From the NCBI GenBank assembly GCA_036426205.1, contig WSYH01002439.1, positions 22,830 through 86,829 on the forward strand: a DNA stretch of 64,000 bases, read 5' to 3'. How positions within the stretch are numbered: the first letter of the stretch is position 1; each line of letters starts with the position of its first letter. The notes beneath the pieces were generated by a model. The model did no database searches. It saw only the letters and a list, made by a program, of their open reading frames with translations, and was not told where the DNA came from. A program made the translations under genes and the position numbers. Shown one piece after another: positions 45,551 through 57,693 of the stretch. Source of the stretch: Ascaphus truei. Its lineage: Eukaryota > Chordata > Amphibia > Anura > Ascaphidae.

Positions 45551-45600
45551 TTAACCCTTCACGACCGTACAGTAATACCGCTACGGTCATGAAGGGTTAA
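45551..45600. repeat. Perfect-type hairpin
   Basis: TTAACCCTTCACGACCGTA pairs with TACGGTCATGAAGGGTTAA across a short loop, a 19-base inverted repeat. Confidence 0.85.
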
Positions 45601-45774
45601 GCCCTCCGCTACCCCCCCCCAGCAAGCCCTCCCCAACCATCGTTGGGGCGATATACCCCATTCACCCACCCTCCCGGCACCACAACAATAAAATACACAC
45701 AGCAGCGCCAAAAAATAAAGAACATTAATGACAATAAATACATTTGAAATACATTTTATTGATAGTGTAGATGT

Positions 45775-46020
45775 GCAGGGGTTCTGGAGCTGAACCGCGT
45801 TGGGTTTAGGTCTGGGGACCCCGTGCCCCCCGAGATACAGGCCTTTAGGGGGTGCCGGTATCCCTCTGTCGTTGAAGGTCCCGATCACGTGACCGCGGCC
45901 TGGTAAACCAAGCAGAAGCAGAGGATACGGCACCCCCTAAAGGGGCCTGTATCTCGGGGGCACGGGGGCCCCAACCTGAAACCTGTGCGCTTCTGCTCTG
46001 GAGACCTCATGCACATGTAC
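45775..46020. repeat. Long palindromic foldback module 2
   Basis: About 80 bases (CTGGGGACCCCGTGCCCC, CGAGATACAGGCC, GGGGGTGCCGGTATCC) recur in reverse complement after a 60-base spacer holding GATCACGTGACC. Only short open frames are present. 50,917-51,168 has the same structure. Confidence 0.8.
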
Positions 46021-46870
46021 ACTATCAAATAAACACATACAATATACAGTATAAATAAACTACTCGTTCTTTACCTTAGCGTCTATGCGCTATGGTAAAG
46101 AAGCATTATTTTAATAATATTGTAAAGTGACAGGGGGTTCCCTGACCAGAAATTAATGCTCAGGGAACCCCCCCCCTGCTCCATCAATATTATAAAAATA
46201 CGGAAAATGCTGCGTCATTACCATAGCGGATAGCCGCTAAGGCAATGAAGGGGTTAAGCATAAAAACAATTAATACATTCAAACATATTTTTCACGTCGG
46301 GTTAAAACTCCTGCCTTCTCTCTAATCTATTGTAAAAAACCCCTCCCCCTATTTCGCTTTTAAACGCCCTGCCTTCTCTCTAATCTATGAAAACCCCCTC
46401 CCCCTATCCCCCTATTGTGTGTGTGCGTTAAGCTTCCCTGCAAGCTATGTAAAAAACATACCCCCCTATTGGTGTGTGTGTTAAATCTGCCTGGCCTGGT
46501 GTTTCTGAGTGCTGAGTGCTCTGCGTTAAAAAGGTCCCGATACGTGATCGTGGCCCTGTAACCAAGCAGAGCAGAGGAGATACCGGCAACCCCTAAAGGG
46601 GCCTGTATCTCGGGGGGCACGGGGTTCCCACGACCTGAAACCTGTGCGCTCAGCTCCCGAGGGACCCCGCTGCACATGTAACTATCAATAAAAATGTATT
46701 CAAATGTATTTATTTATTTATTATTTATTTAGATTTAGTTATTAATGTGCTGCTGCTGGCAAGTCGTTAAACTCACACAAGGGCCAAACACCCCCCTCAC
46801 CCCAATAAAAAAAATTCACGCACAGCAGCCCCACAATATAAATAAAACTAAATAAATAAATAAATAAATA
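46021..46870. repeat. Further foldback copies and AT-rich spacer
   Basis: 46,128-46,180 repeats the AGGGGGTTCCCTGA stem-loop, 46,217-46,248 is a CATTACCATAGCGG / CCGCTAAGGCAATG hairpin, and 46,520-46,680 is a half-copy of module 2. No genes are seen. Confidence 0.65.
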
Positions 46871-47430
46871 AATAATGCCAATAAATACAGTTGAAATACA
46901 TTTTATTGATAGTGTAGAGTGTATAATATATATATATATATATTATATATATATACAGTTAGTATATAACAACAATGATGAACCAATAGTACAAATACAT
47001 GTAGAATGGTTATCAAAATCATACTGTCCTACAGATAACGCCTCTTCTATACAGACAATAATAAAATCCATTAATAATCCTACAGTAACTTATTTTAACA
47101 TATAAACATAACCATTACAATCCACAGTACATGCATTTACATTGTATACTGTAAATGATGCCTAGCATTAAATCTATGCACCATATACAATACTGTACAT
47201 TCTGCAATGAATGTTAACAAATTAATGAAGCTACTTACCAGTAAATACTGACAAAACACTTCCAAACAGTCAAATACAGTATTTAACCAATCAAGTAAAA
47301 CCAAAATCAATAGTATACTGTAAGTACCAACAGAAAAGACAATTTAAAACCCAAACTAACCCTACAATACCAAGGATTACATCTATCTAATTGTAAAAAA
47401 ACCTTATACTTATACACAGCATTGTTTAAA
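46871..47430. other. AT-rich noncoding DNA
   Basis: A TA run at 46,925-46,960, otherwise no recognisable feature. Confidence 0.6.
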
Positions 47431-47623
47431 GCCCCTTCCCCCCTAAGTTTCTGTTAAGCAGATACCATGAAGGGACAGAGATAGAAAGGCCTACAAGCCC
47501 CTTCCCCCCCTAATGTTTGTGTGTAAACAGATTACAATGAAGGGAGAGAGATATAAAGGCCTAAAGCCCCTTCCCCCCCTAAGTTTGTGTTTAACAGATT
47601 ACAATGAAGAGGAGAGAGATGTT
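47431..47623. repeat. Three tandem copies of a ~66-base unit
   Basis: Each unit begins GCCCCTTCCCCCCCTAA and includes ACAGATTACAATGAAGG and GAGAGATATAAAGGCCTA variants. Confidence 0.85.
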
Positions 47624-49800
47624 TCTGTTACCAGTAAATCTCCCCTGCATTGCTAACCACCCTCACCCCCTACCCCACATACCGTTAACCCCCCCCCATC
47701 CTGGCCATGGCCCCTCGCTTCTGCCAAAACAGATACAAAAATTAAAAACATACAAGATAAGGCCCTAACCCCTGCTTATCACCATACGGAAAGGATGATG
47801 TGACGTCCAATAAGGATAAAGTTCCCACGACTCTGATTGGCTACCGTACCACGTGACAGTGTTTCATTGACGTCCAATCCTTTCTCCCCCAAGCCCCGCA
47901 CATGGTTATACCAGAGCCCAATCAGAGTAGGGATAAAGTTCCCACGCTCTGATTGGCTCTAGTACAGTGTGCACGGTCATGTGCCTTTTCAATGACGTCC
48001 ACTTAAAGGCAATTGAAGCAAAGCCCATATTGACTGATGGCTGTGTTCATTCCCTTTAAGTGAGACCATCATTTTTTTTTTATCGGCCAAAACACATGGT
48101 TACACGGTCCAATCAGGACCATGGGAACCATGACGCAAAATGTGACGTCGATAGGCCTTTAAAAGCCGATGTCGTTCATTGGCAGCCAGACGCCGCGGGA
48201 GAAGGACCTCCGGAAGAGAAGAAAAAAAAGACAAGGGCGTGGCCGATGATGGAAAGAAGACCACGCCCTCTGCCCGCCCGGAAGGAGATAGAGAAAGAAG
48301 AATACAGTGAAGATGTATTACAAAGTAGAAGACCGTGGATTGGTTTGGATTTTAGTTTAAGTTTTTATTTTGAATGTGTATTATTTATGGGTCCTGATCG
48401 TGGATTGGTTCGTGAGTAAGCTGGGACAAAAGGAGTCGGTGGGGGCAAGTAAGGAGTAATTAAGGAACTACAGTAAAGAAATGTATTTTATTTAACTTGT
48501 TAATTTTTCAAAAGGTTTTTTAACAGTGTATTTTTTTTTTTTTTGTGGTATATCATTTCTTTGCCACGTATGTATGTATGGACTAATATATATGTCTAGA
48601 GAGATTATACTGTACAGATACATTCAGGGTGTAGAAATGATGATTTGTTTTAAAACGGATTGATGTGTTTTTAATATTTTTGTGAGTTAAGTATTTTAAA
48701 TTAGATAATGTAGATGTTTCCTGGTATTGTATGTTTGTGTTTGTGGAGTCAGGGATAGGTAGGCTTGGTTGGAAAGGTTGATTTTGGTCGGACAATATTT
48801 TTCAAGATTAATTGTTCGGCTCTAGGCATGAATTGTGTAATGATTTTATTGTTCGGATCTAGTCGAGATGTTTAGGGATGTAAATAATGATTGCTTATTT
48901 GGTTTTGTTTACTTGGTTGATTACAGTAATTTTCAGAATGTATATGGTGCATACAGTAGATATTAGGCATCATTATATTGAAATATATGTAAGTTGTTTA
49001 AATGGCTTTCAGAGGATTTGTTAGTGATGATTTACAGTAGTTGAGAGATCAGTTATGAATATTAAAGGAAATTTATTTTTAATTTAGCGGTGTATGTATG
49101 GAGAAGAGTTTGGTTGTAGACAGTGCTTTTGATAACCTCCATTTATTTGTATGTATATGCTGGTTATCATGAGGTGTGTATATAACGTGTGGGTATTATA
49201 TAGTAGTATATATAATATATATTTATATATAATAATATATATATATGTATGATATATAATATCTCTCTCTCTCTCTTCTCTTCTCTCTGTCTCTCTTGTG
49301 TAATATATTACAGTATATATAATAGTTGCATGATGAAGCACAGTACAAATTCATGGGTGAAGGGTGGGGGTATGTGCCTGTGGTGGCTTAAATCCCTTAA
49401 TTACCTTTGCGGTTATTATCCAGATAAGGTGTTTAAGGGGTGTTAATTGGATATGAATGTAATTGCCAATGTATGGCTTGGTTTGGCTAGTTTTGTGTGT
49501 GGGCAAGGAAGGAAGGCGCTGGCGTCGACACTTCGTTATGATATAGGTCAGTTAGTACTTTATTTATTTTTATATGCTAGTAATGTTTTTTTTAATAATG
49601 GCAATTAATCTATTATCCATATCTGGATAATAGTTATTTGCACATCTTTGTACTGTAGGTGTTGGGGGGGGGGTGTATGTATTGAATGTATAGGCCAGGT
49701 TTATTTTTTTACCATCAGGTTACTTCCGGGTTTGCGTGGGACCTTGGGACCACACGCGGGGAACCTCGGGTATCCTAAAGGGTATGCAGGCTGGTGGTTT
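47624..49800. other. Noncoding DNA with short direct repeats
   Basis: 47,820-47,960 has two copies of GGATAAAGTTCCCACG with CTCTGATTGGCT. 48,180-48,420 has a short basic open frame of doubtful meaning. 49,195-49,260 is TA-rich and followed by a CT run. No gene is supported. Confidence 0.5.
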
Positions 49801-49804
49801 CCAC

Positions 49805-49985
49805 GGGGTACAATAGGGGGATGACGATGTGTGGTCCCACTTCTGTGGGGCACGCGGACCCGTAGTCTGCGGGCATGACGATGTGTGGTCCCACTTCTGT
49901 GGGTGGCACCTCCGACCCGTAGGTGCGGGGATGATGATGTGTGGTCCCACTTCTGGGGGCACGCGGGACCCGTAGTGAGCACCCG
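49805..49985. repeat. Three tandem copies of a ~57-base unit
   Basis: GATGACGATGTGTGGTCCCA with CTTCTGTGGG and GACCCGTAG recurs three times. All three minus-strand frames stay open across it because of the repetition. Confidence 0.85.
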
Positions 49986-50754
49986 TGAGTTCCCCAGACC
50001 CCCATGGGAACCACCCAAGGCCCCGCAGACACCGTGGGTTTGACCCGGGGTTCCCAGACATCCTGGCCTACCGTGTGGAACCAATTGTGGCTCACGGTTT
50101 GACCCAAGGAGACCACGCTGGCGCCAAGGTGCTGGAGGATCCACCAGCAGGCCTCCAGAAACCTGTGGAATGCTGTGGTAAACTGGAGGTCGTCCACGGT
50201 GCCCTGCCAGCCCACCGGGGACTAGCGTGTGGCTGGTGTATGCCCTGAATGTAAAAGAAATACATCTTGTATTTATGGGGGGGGGGCACAGGGGGTGGGG
50301 TAATGTATTTAATAAATAGAATGCTGTTTATTGTGGGTCATATGTACTGTTTTATTGTGAGTACTGGGGGGGGTGGGTGTTTCCCCACGTTTATGTGGTA
50401 GGCCTCCCTTGGGGTAGTGTGGGTGAGGGTTGGGGTGGTTGGGCCTCACGGGGTGGGGGGGTAGAGTGGGAGGGTATGTACAGTAGGCGTCTCCGAGTGG
50501 GGGTGAGGGCGGGTGAACACCTTCATGACTGTAGCCGGTTTATAACCGCTTGGTTTATGGGTGTATTAGGGTTAGGGGACATTACTTTGAAAGTTTATTT
50601 TTTCTCTGTTTTTACTGTACAGCAGCGGAGGTTGCCATGGGTAGTGGGTAGTGTATTGAAGGTATTTATGGTTATTGGCCGTTAACCCCTTCATTACCTT
50701 AGCGGTATACGCTATGCTAATGGAGCCTCGTTCTGAACTTTTAATAATATTGTG

Positions 50755-51168
50755 CAGGAAGCAGGGGGTCCCCTGAGATTAGATTTCTGTCTCAGGGAAC
50801 CCCCTGCTCACTCTACAATATATTAAAAAGACAGAAATGCTGCTTCTTTACCAAGCGCATAGCTGCTAAGCTAAAGAATGATACTTTAATGAGGTGTGTG
50901 TTTATTCACAGTGTAGATGTGGCAGGGGGTCTCCGGAGTGAAGAGCACAGGTTCAGGTCTGGGGACCCCGTGCCCCCGAGATACAGGCCCTTTAGGGAGT
51001 GCCGGTATCCCTTGCTCTGTTGGTTTACAGGCCGCGGTCACGTGACGGGGATTTAAAGCAGAGCTGGATACCGTGCACCCCCTAAAGGGGCCGTATCTGG
51101 GGGGCACGGGGTCCCCAGACCTGTCACCAGTGCGGTTCAGCTCCAGAGACCCCCTGCACATCTACACT
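50755..51168. repeat. Foldback module 3
   Basis: A stem-loop (AGCAGGGGGTCCCCTGAG with CTCAGGGAACCCCCTGCT) is followed by a long palindrome (50,917-51,168) whose arms share GGTCTGGGGACCCCGTGCC and its complement around GGTCACGTGACGG. It is closely similar to 45,775-46,020. Confidence 0.8.
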
Positions 51169-51603
51169 ATATAAAAATAGTATTTCAAATGTATTATTGT
51201 ATTTATTATTTATGCAGGGATGTGTGTGGTGATTATTTTTTATTGGTGTTTAGCGGGGGTGGGTGGGTGACGGGGTTTATAAATGTGAGTTATAAAATGA
51301 AAATAAAGAATTATTTATAGGGGCCTAGAACAGAATTTCCCACAGCAATTGCGCGCTCATTGCTCTTTGTTACAATGTTGCTGGTCTTGCGGGCGTTTGC
51401 AGTGGCAGCAAAAAGCAGTTGTGAGTACTGAGTGTGAGATAAATTAAGCAGTTCTTTATTGCTGAAGGCCAACCAAAAACTTTATTTACAATACAGTACA
51501 AAACCGTGCAACACACAACACATTAGTATCCTTGTGTTTAAGTACAGCAGGTATATAGGGTTAAAAAGCTTACTGTACAGTACAGCACAATAACAGTATG
51601 TTT

Positions 51604-52378
51604 TCACTGAAGTCCTCCCCATTTTCCGCATGCGATGCCTGCATGGCGCAAAACGCCATTAATGCAGGCTCTTAAGCCTCTCAACAGGATCTGTAACAGG
51701 GGAATAAGCGCGCATTCTTCCACAATCTTTTCCTTAATTGCAGGAAGGGCATTTTGTTTTTGGCGATTCCCATCATAGTTCCTTGAACACCCACTCGCAG
51801 TACAATGTGTAGGAACATGGTGTTTAAATAGACTCAAGGCATACTTGTGTGGTATACAGCACCCTCACCCTATACTTCTCCCTCAGCGCCGGTGGCAGAT
51901 CGCACAGGGAGATGTCGGGCTCTGTTTGTATGCGAGCGGGTGTAGGAGGTCTTTTGGGAGCGGGGTGTACTTGAGGCGATGGGCAATTGTAGGGTGTCTG
52001 GGAGGAAGCTTTTAGTGAGTGGGTCAGTGGTCGCGGTGTTGTCTCCTGCGTAGGTACTTGACGGGGTGTCATGTCCTCCTCAATAGCATAGTACACTGCA
52101 TCTTTGGTGGGAGGGGGTGTGCTTGGGTGATGGAAGGGGGGTCGAAACTGGTACGAGCATCACAACCATGTCACACTCCCTGCTCCATGGCGTCGGGGAA
52201 ACAAGGGTCATTAACACCGAGCAAAAAAGTATGCCCGCAGGTCTGCCTATCATCTTGGTCCCTCCGGTTGATCATACGTTGTCTCCAGTATGTAGCAATG
52301 CCAGTTGTACCAGCGTTTTTTTGCTCCATTTGTAGCATCCGTTGCCCATATGTACACCGACTCCAGAACGCGATCTAG
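51604..52378 (-). pseudogene. Unidentified coding-like remnant, minus strand
   Basis: Several minus-strand frames look protein-like and run in one direction: DRVLESVYIWATDATNGAKK (about 52,370-52,290), then a proline/threonine-rich linker (TPRQVPTQETTPRPLTHSLK, 52,070-51,990), and a terminal LLRGLRACINGVLRHAGIA segment (51,700-51,610). Frameshifts separate them. I do not recognise the family. Its position inside transposon sequence suggests a DNA-transposon accessory or transposase C-terminus, but this is only inference. Confidence 0.3.
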
Positions 52379-53529
52379 CTTTTGCCAGACACACTAGAAT
52401 TTCCCCGGGGAGATTCACACTTAGCCCAGTTCAGGTCCGGATCCAACGAGCCTGCTTGGATGGCATCTGGAGATCTGGGGAAGTTGTGTTGCCAACGGAG
52501 GATGAGATGGGGTTCCACGAGAGAAGCGGCAATGACTGGAGAGTGGATAGAGTGTTACCTCGCATGGGGATGCCTGTACAGGAGAAGCTGCAGCGTGGTG
52601 GAAAGCAGGTGAAGAATGTGACACCGCTGGGAATTTCCAGGGAGAGAAGAAGCAGAGTCGTCCAATGAGCAAAAGGAGACAGTGACCCGTTGAATTTTCA
52701 GAAGAGCTAGCAGGCATCTTCAGATGGAACGGGAGAGGAAAAGAGGGGGTGGAGAAGCCGGGCTGAAGATTTTCCGGGAACAGTACAGCAGAGTCGTCGA
52801 AGCTTTAGGGAAGGGTCTGCGGATTCGGTGAGTTGGCTGCCATTCGTCTTGCGTAACCGGCACAAAGTACCGTAGTATCTTTTTCACATAATAAGGCTGA
52901 CGTGTTTTAAAAGCCTTAGCCTTTGGGTTGAGTCGAAGCAGAAAAAGGGTTTTTCTGTGTGGCCTTAGGCCTGTCGCTTTGCCTTGGCTGGAAACGTTTA
53001 AAAACTGCCTTCTCGTTGCAGTGTGGCAGCACAGCGAAGGTGGATGATTCGTTGTCCATAGAACCGGGGCTGCTCATGTAGAGGGAGAGCCAACAATGCA
53101 GTATCGGGACAATGGCTCAATAAAGATCAGCAAGTGGTTGGGGCTATGCAACAGTGGAAACCTTAAATGAGTGATGGCGGCCAGGTACAGTGTTGAAAGT
53201 GCGTGGTCGGCTGTGAGGCATGAACATAAAAATCACCTCCCTTTTGTGGTGGATTCACTGCAGCATTGAATACACATTCGACTTACTAAACATCGAATTA
53301 ACACATATCGTGTAGTTGTTATTTATTTCTACTAGTACTCGCAGAAAGCCTGTTAAGAGCAGTTAAGGATCTCAGCATGAGAAGAAGGAGATGTACACCG
53401 ACACGGAAAAGACTGCAGATATCAGCGTGGTTAACTGCTTTCATAGCCTCGTTGTGCATCAAGCACCGTGTGCTATCATGAACAGGAAAAAAAAAACAGA
53501 GACCTGCCCAAAAAGGCACCAAAAGTAAC

Positions 53530-54290
53530 AAATGCGTAAGTAGGTATACTGTATTTATAAAACTAACAAAAAAAATATAGAAACTGTAGTGTACACTACA
53601 GTTATTACCGTAGTATTTATATAGTATATTATAATATATTACAACAGTACAGTATATACGTAGTGTTATGGGTGGTCACTGAATTTTATTTTATGTGCAT
53701 CAGCAGGTATCAACTTTTGGTTATATTGCCAATTCATTGACACGGATATACAGTATCTGAGTGTATTATTAATATTGATATAACACACAGTAACGTAGTA
53801 GTATATAGTATATGTCTTATATACAAACGTACAGGATATACTGTAGTGTATAGTGTGGTCATTTAATTTTGTGCAGCAGTATCACTTTTGGTATATTGCC
53901 ATTCATCTGACAACGGAATTTATACAGTATATGATTTGTATTTATGATGATTTAATAACAGTATGACCGCTATTTATATGTTATTTATATATATTACAAC
54001 AGTATAACAGTAAATACTGTAGTGTATGTGTGGTCAATTATATTTTTTGTGCAGCAGTATACACTTTTGGTATATTGCAATTCATCTGACAAGGGAAACT
54101 TACAGTAATATTATGATGATAGTATTTTATATATGATAAACAACAGTTATACCGTATTTACTAGTAATTTATTATATGACAACAGTAACTAGTATAATAC
54201 TGTAGTTATGTGTGAGTTTGTGAAGTATATTTGTGATTGTTTGCAGACAACAGTATACACTTTTGGTATATTGCAATGCATCGAAACGGA
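53530..54290. repeat. Four degenerate tandem units of ~175 bases
   Basis: TATACACTTTTGGTATATTG with CAATTCATCTGACAA recurs at about 53,705, 53,885, 54,062 and 54,256, separated by AT-rich sequence with TACAGTA motifs. Confidence 0.75.
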
Positions 54291-54589
54291 GGAATAGAAA
54301 AGGAGAGGAGGGGTGATTTAGGAGGAGCTAAGAATAAAAAAAAGGAGAGTGATAGAGTGAGATTGAGAGGGAAAAGGACTGTAGAAATGCGAGATTTTGT
54401 ATTTATATTTTATAGGAAGCAGTAATACAGTTTTTGTATATTATATATTTAACTGTATATTAAAAATACATGTACAAGTATACAGTATACATTTTTATAT
54501 GCTGCATATTTAATTCACTACAATAAATTTTCTTTGCATTGCTAGGGAGAGAGGAGACTACCTCTTTGGTGGAAAGAAAATAAGTGAGG

Positions 54590-55740
54590 AGGAATGATGA
54601 AAGAATAGAATCGCGATGAAGAGGTATAAAAACACTCTTCAAGAAACACAATCGGACTGTATCCCGAAAGAAGCATAAAGAGATGAGACGCAGAAGGGAG
54701 ATGGGGGAAATAGTGGAAGCTGTCGAGGGGAGTAGGGGGAAAGTACAGGAAGGGTATTATGTACGGCTAAAGGAAAAGGGTTTGTTTTGCAAACTTACTG
54801 CAGACTATATTATTGGTGACGCATACATTTTTTATTCCGCACCATGATCATATACAGAGCGACCCCATGATACGGGACGCAAACAAAATCAAAAGAGTGC
54901 TCCAGGCCCAGGAGCATAGGTATTACAGCGGTTGAGACCTTCCAGGATTGCATCTGGTCAGGATGAGATCTAACAATGCGTGGAGAGATTTGCAAATTGG
55001 CGTTCAAAAAAAAAGGACGCAAGAACTTTGAAGCCGCGGAAAAAAAAACCCTGTGAAGCGCATGGGTGGGTAAAAAAGGGGGCATTCTAGGCGGAGACCG
55101 GGAGTATGCATTGGCGATACTTTGAAGGTACAATTCTCAAATATATGCCGCCTAATGCACTGACTTGACTAGTGTTGCCTCTTTACCGTATGCACTGTAC
55201 TGTACTATTGCCCTTCCTGTTCTTTTCTTGCTATAGGAATCATGAAAATATAAAGATTTCTTCCAAGATAAACATTGTGCCCGTGATAGGGGCGATTTAA
55301 TTCACAACAAGACTTTCCCAAATGGTCATCGCATTCTTACCAGGTACAATGATCCCAAGCAATCGCGCGACGGTCGCATATCCTTGAGCGCAGGCATCAA
55401 CTGGGTGAAAACTGCCAGAGGTATTAGTAAAGTAAGTTAGAGTAAGTGCACGTAGACAGTGTTTGTCCCATTTATATGTCCCCCTGTTTTTACTGTGTAC
55501 TGTTCTCTTAAACTAATTGGTCCTTTTCTTTGCCAATCACAAGATCGACAAGGAAGCTTCAAGAATACCGATCGAAATGGTCTGGCATCGCTGATCGGAA
55601 CACTCCGTTTTATAAAGGCGAAACAAAAAGGCGAATGCGGAGACAGAGAAGGGAACTAGAGGGCAAGCAGGAGAAAAGACTGGGAGAAGAAAGTAATGAG
55701 CCAAGGAGTGTTTTGGGAAAAAGAGTTTTAGAATTGTAAA
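54590..55740 (+). pseudogene. Unidentified coding-like exons, plus strand
   Basis: Two to three stretches read as protein with charged composition: RRREMGEIVEAVEGSRGKVQ and EKGLFCKLTADYIIGDAYIF (about 54,680-54,835); KDFFQDKHCARDRGDLIHNK and RDGRISLSAGINWVKTARG (about 55,250-55,420); RSTRKLQEYRSKWSGIADRN and KRRMRRQRRELEGKQEKRLG (55,535-55,740). The later pieces end near possible GT donors or stops. No family is recognised. The segments could be exons of an unknown transposon protein or a host gene fragment. Frames between them are not continuous. Confidence 0.3.
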
Positions 55741-56869
55741 ACTCACGTTGACGATGCATTTGTGCACTAAATATATAGGACCATATTGCCATGATGATGG
55801 CCAATGGAACTATAAGACGAGAATATGGACAAGCAATACAGAGGAAAAGTAGTACAGGGACTTAAATGTGTCGTATTGAGACAGTAGGTACGTAGAAGAC
55901 AGGTAAGTAGCACAGATTTTAGCTTTCCCAATAGTCCGAGTTACAGTAAATTTCCAAGTATACAGTACAGCACTAGACTGTTTGACATTACTACAGTAGT
56001 AACGGCCCTACTAACTGCTCCATTTTTTATACTTTCCAAGAAAGCTGCACAGCACCTCTGATACAGTAGTTCTAACATAATAAAAGTTACGTACACATAC
56101 AGTACAGGTACAAGTAACGAACAAATAGTTTTTGTTTTACACGTTGTTCGTTCCAGGAAAAAAAGAAAAAAAAGGGAAGTGCAAAAAGGGGGGTGATAAC
56201 GGGGAGAGTGGGGCCTTGTGGTCGTCAATCTGCTTGGCCAGTCAAAATGTACAAGTAATTATAAACAGCAGTAAGGATGTACCACCAAACCTAAAGTCCT
56301 CTCCAATTGAACTACTGTACCGAAGCACAAGAAGGATAACTGTTACAGTATGAAGGAAAAGAACAGGAATGGGATTAGTTAAAAATACTAGTATACGTGC
56401 AATATTTATAATGTTATATTAGATATACTGTAATTTTTATTCTAAAGGTATGCGAGAATGGACGAACGGATGAGAGATGAGGAAATACCCTGTGAACTTT
56501 CAAACCTCTCAGACCCACAGAAAGGATATGTCACAGCACGGTATAGGTTCCTGTTATAGTTTTCAGTAATGTTAGAAAGCAGTGGCTGTTAATCTGAAAG
56601 CCAGGGCCAGATTAACATAAACAATGGCTTGGTGGATTAGCCAGACGATTTGATGTTGGCCAGGGGAGGGAATTAAAAAAACTCTAAGAAGGGTTGGTGT
56701 GGGTGTTGAGATTTGTTTTTGTACTGTGAGGAATGGGTAATGTGTAAGTATTCCAACGATAAGGGTCACCATAATAATTTAATGAATAAACCCCCAATAA
56801 AGACCAAGGCCCAAAATATTACTAGCTACAGTATTTACAGTACTGAAATATGGAATTATATGTGTGTGA

Positions 56870-56990
56870 TGTGTAGCCCCCTAAAGGGGCCTGTATCTCG
56901 GGGGGCACGGAGTCCCCAGACGTAAAACCAATGCGGTTCAGCTCCGGAGACCCCCTGCACATCTACACTATCAATAAAAATGTATTTCAA
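56870..56990. repeat. Half-copy of the foldback module
   Basis: CCCCTAAAGGGGCCTGTATC with GGGGGGCACGGAGTCCCC and GCTCCGGAGACCCCCTGCAC, as in modules 2 and 3, here without the inverted partner. Confidence 0.7.
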
Positions 56991-57179
56991 ATAATTTTTA
57001 ATGTGCGGATGTTTGCGCAGAGAGAGAGCAGCGGATCTCTCTCTGCTGCAAACACATCTCGCCCCCGCCGCCCATACAGTAGTATCATTTATGTATGTGC
57101 ATATACAGTACAGTACAGTACTGTACAGTACTGTATGTTAGGGCTTACAGGGGTTGTTGTTATACAGTATATACAGTAT

Positions 57180-57426
57180 ATAGTATACAGTATATACTGC
57201 ATTACAATTCATTATAGGGGACGGCTTCACAGAGAATAGCTCGCAAGCGCCACCATGTGTATTTTGACGGCATTGCAGTATTGTAACCAGCCGGAAAAAA
57301 AAGCTTAAATTCCGGCCGGAAAATAACGCAATGCACTCTGGCAGAAAACTATCAGAAACCTGAATACACCCGAGTATACCCGAATTCGCGGGACTAGCCG
57401 TGCTCGAATAAAGTGTGTCGCCAGTG
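57180..57426. mobile_element. Partial TA-target MITE, right portion
   Basis: The right 250 bases match 39,300-39,538 (ATACACCCGAGTATACCCGA, CTCGAATAAAGTGTGTCGCC and AGTG at the end), with TA at 57,427-57,428. The left part has been replaced by TACAGTATA-type repeats. It sits inside nuclease exon 1; the left-arm copy near 44,732 has the uninterrupted site. Confidence 0.75.
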
Positions 57427-57428
57427 TA

Positions 57429-57693
57429 TCTCCTCCTCACTCATCCCATCTAACAGGGTTCTCTCCCTGTACACACGCGGACGAGGCACAACTTGTCTCC
57501 TGTGTCTTCTCCTCTGATCTCCTGTCCCTCTACCTCTCCCTCGGCCTGTCCCTCTCCCTGTCCCTGTCGTATCCGCGTGCCTGTCCCTGTCACTGTCCCT
57601 CGGTCTGTCCCTCCCTTGCCCTATATCATTCTCTTGATCAGCAAGCATGTCATAGAAAAGAATGTTCCTCCGTCTCCTAAACAATCGCAACAT
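57429..57693 (-). pseudogene. HARBI1-like nuclease N-terminus, right arm
   Basis: An open minus-strand frame from the ATG at 57,693: MLRLFRRRRNILFYDMLADQ, an Arg/Asp/Gly/Thr-rich disordered tract, then VVPRPRVYRERTLLDGMSEEEI, the usual start of the conserved Harbinger nuclease region. It is cut by the MITE whose edge is at 57,426. The basic tract probably contacts DNA or serves in nuclear import. The upstream 57,694-57,760 (CCTTTAAATAGG on the plus strand) may hold the promoter. Confidence 0.85.

Noticed and set aside
47431..47623. CRISPR-like evenly spaced repeats
   Set aside because: Units are directly tandem with no spacers, in a vertebrate transposon context.
48060..48419. 119-residue basic frame as a gene
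   Set aside because: No domain, no splice context and no second copy; composition alone does not support a CDS.
49701..50215. Three long minus-strand frames open together
   Set aside because: They result from a three-unit tandem repeat of about 57 bases; no family signature.
52342..52668. Plus-strand 108-residue frame
   Set aside because: The neighbouring coding-like signal runs on the minus strand and no homology was recognised for this frame.
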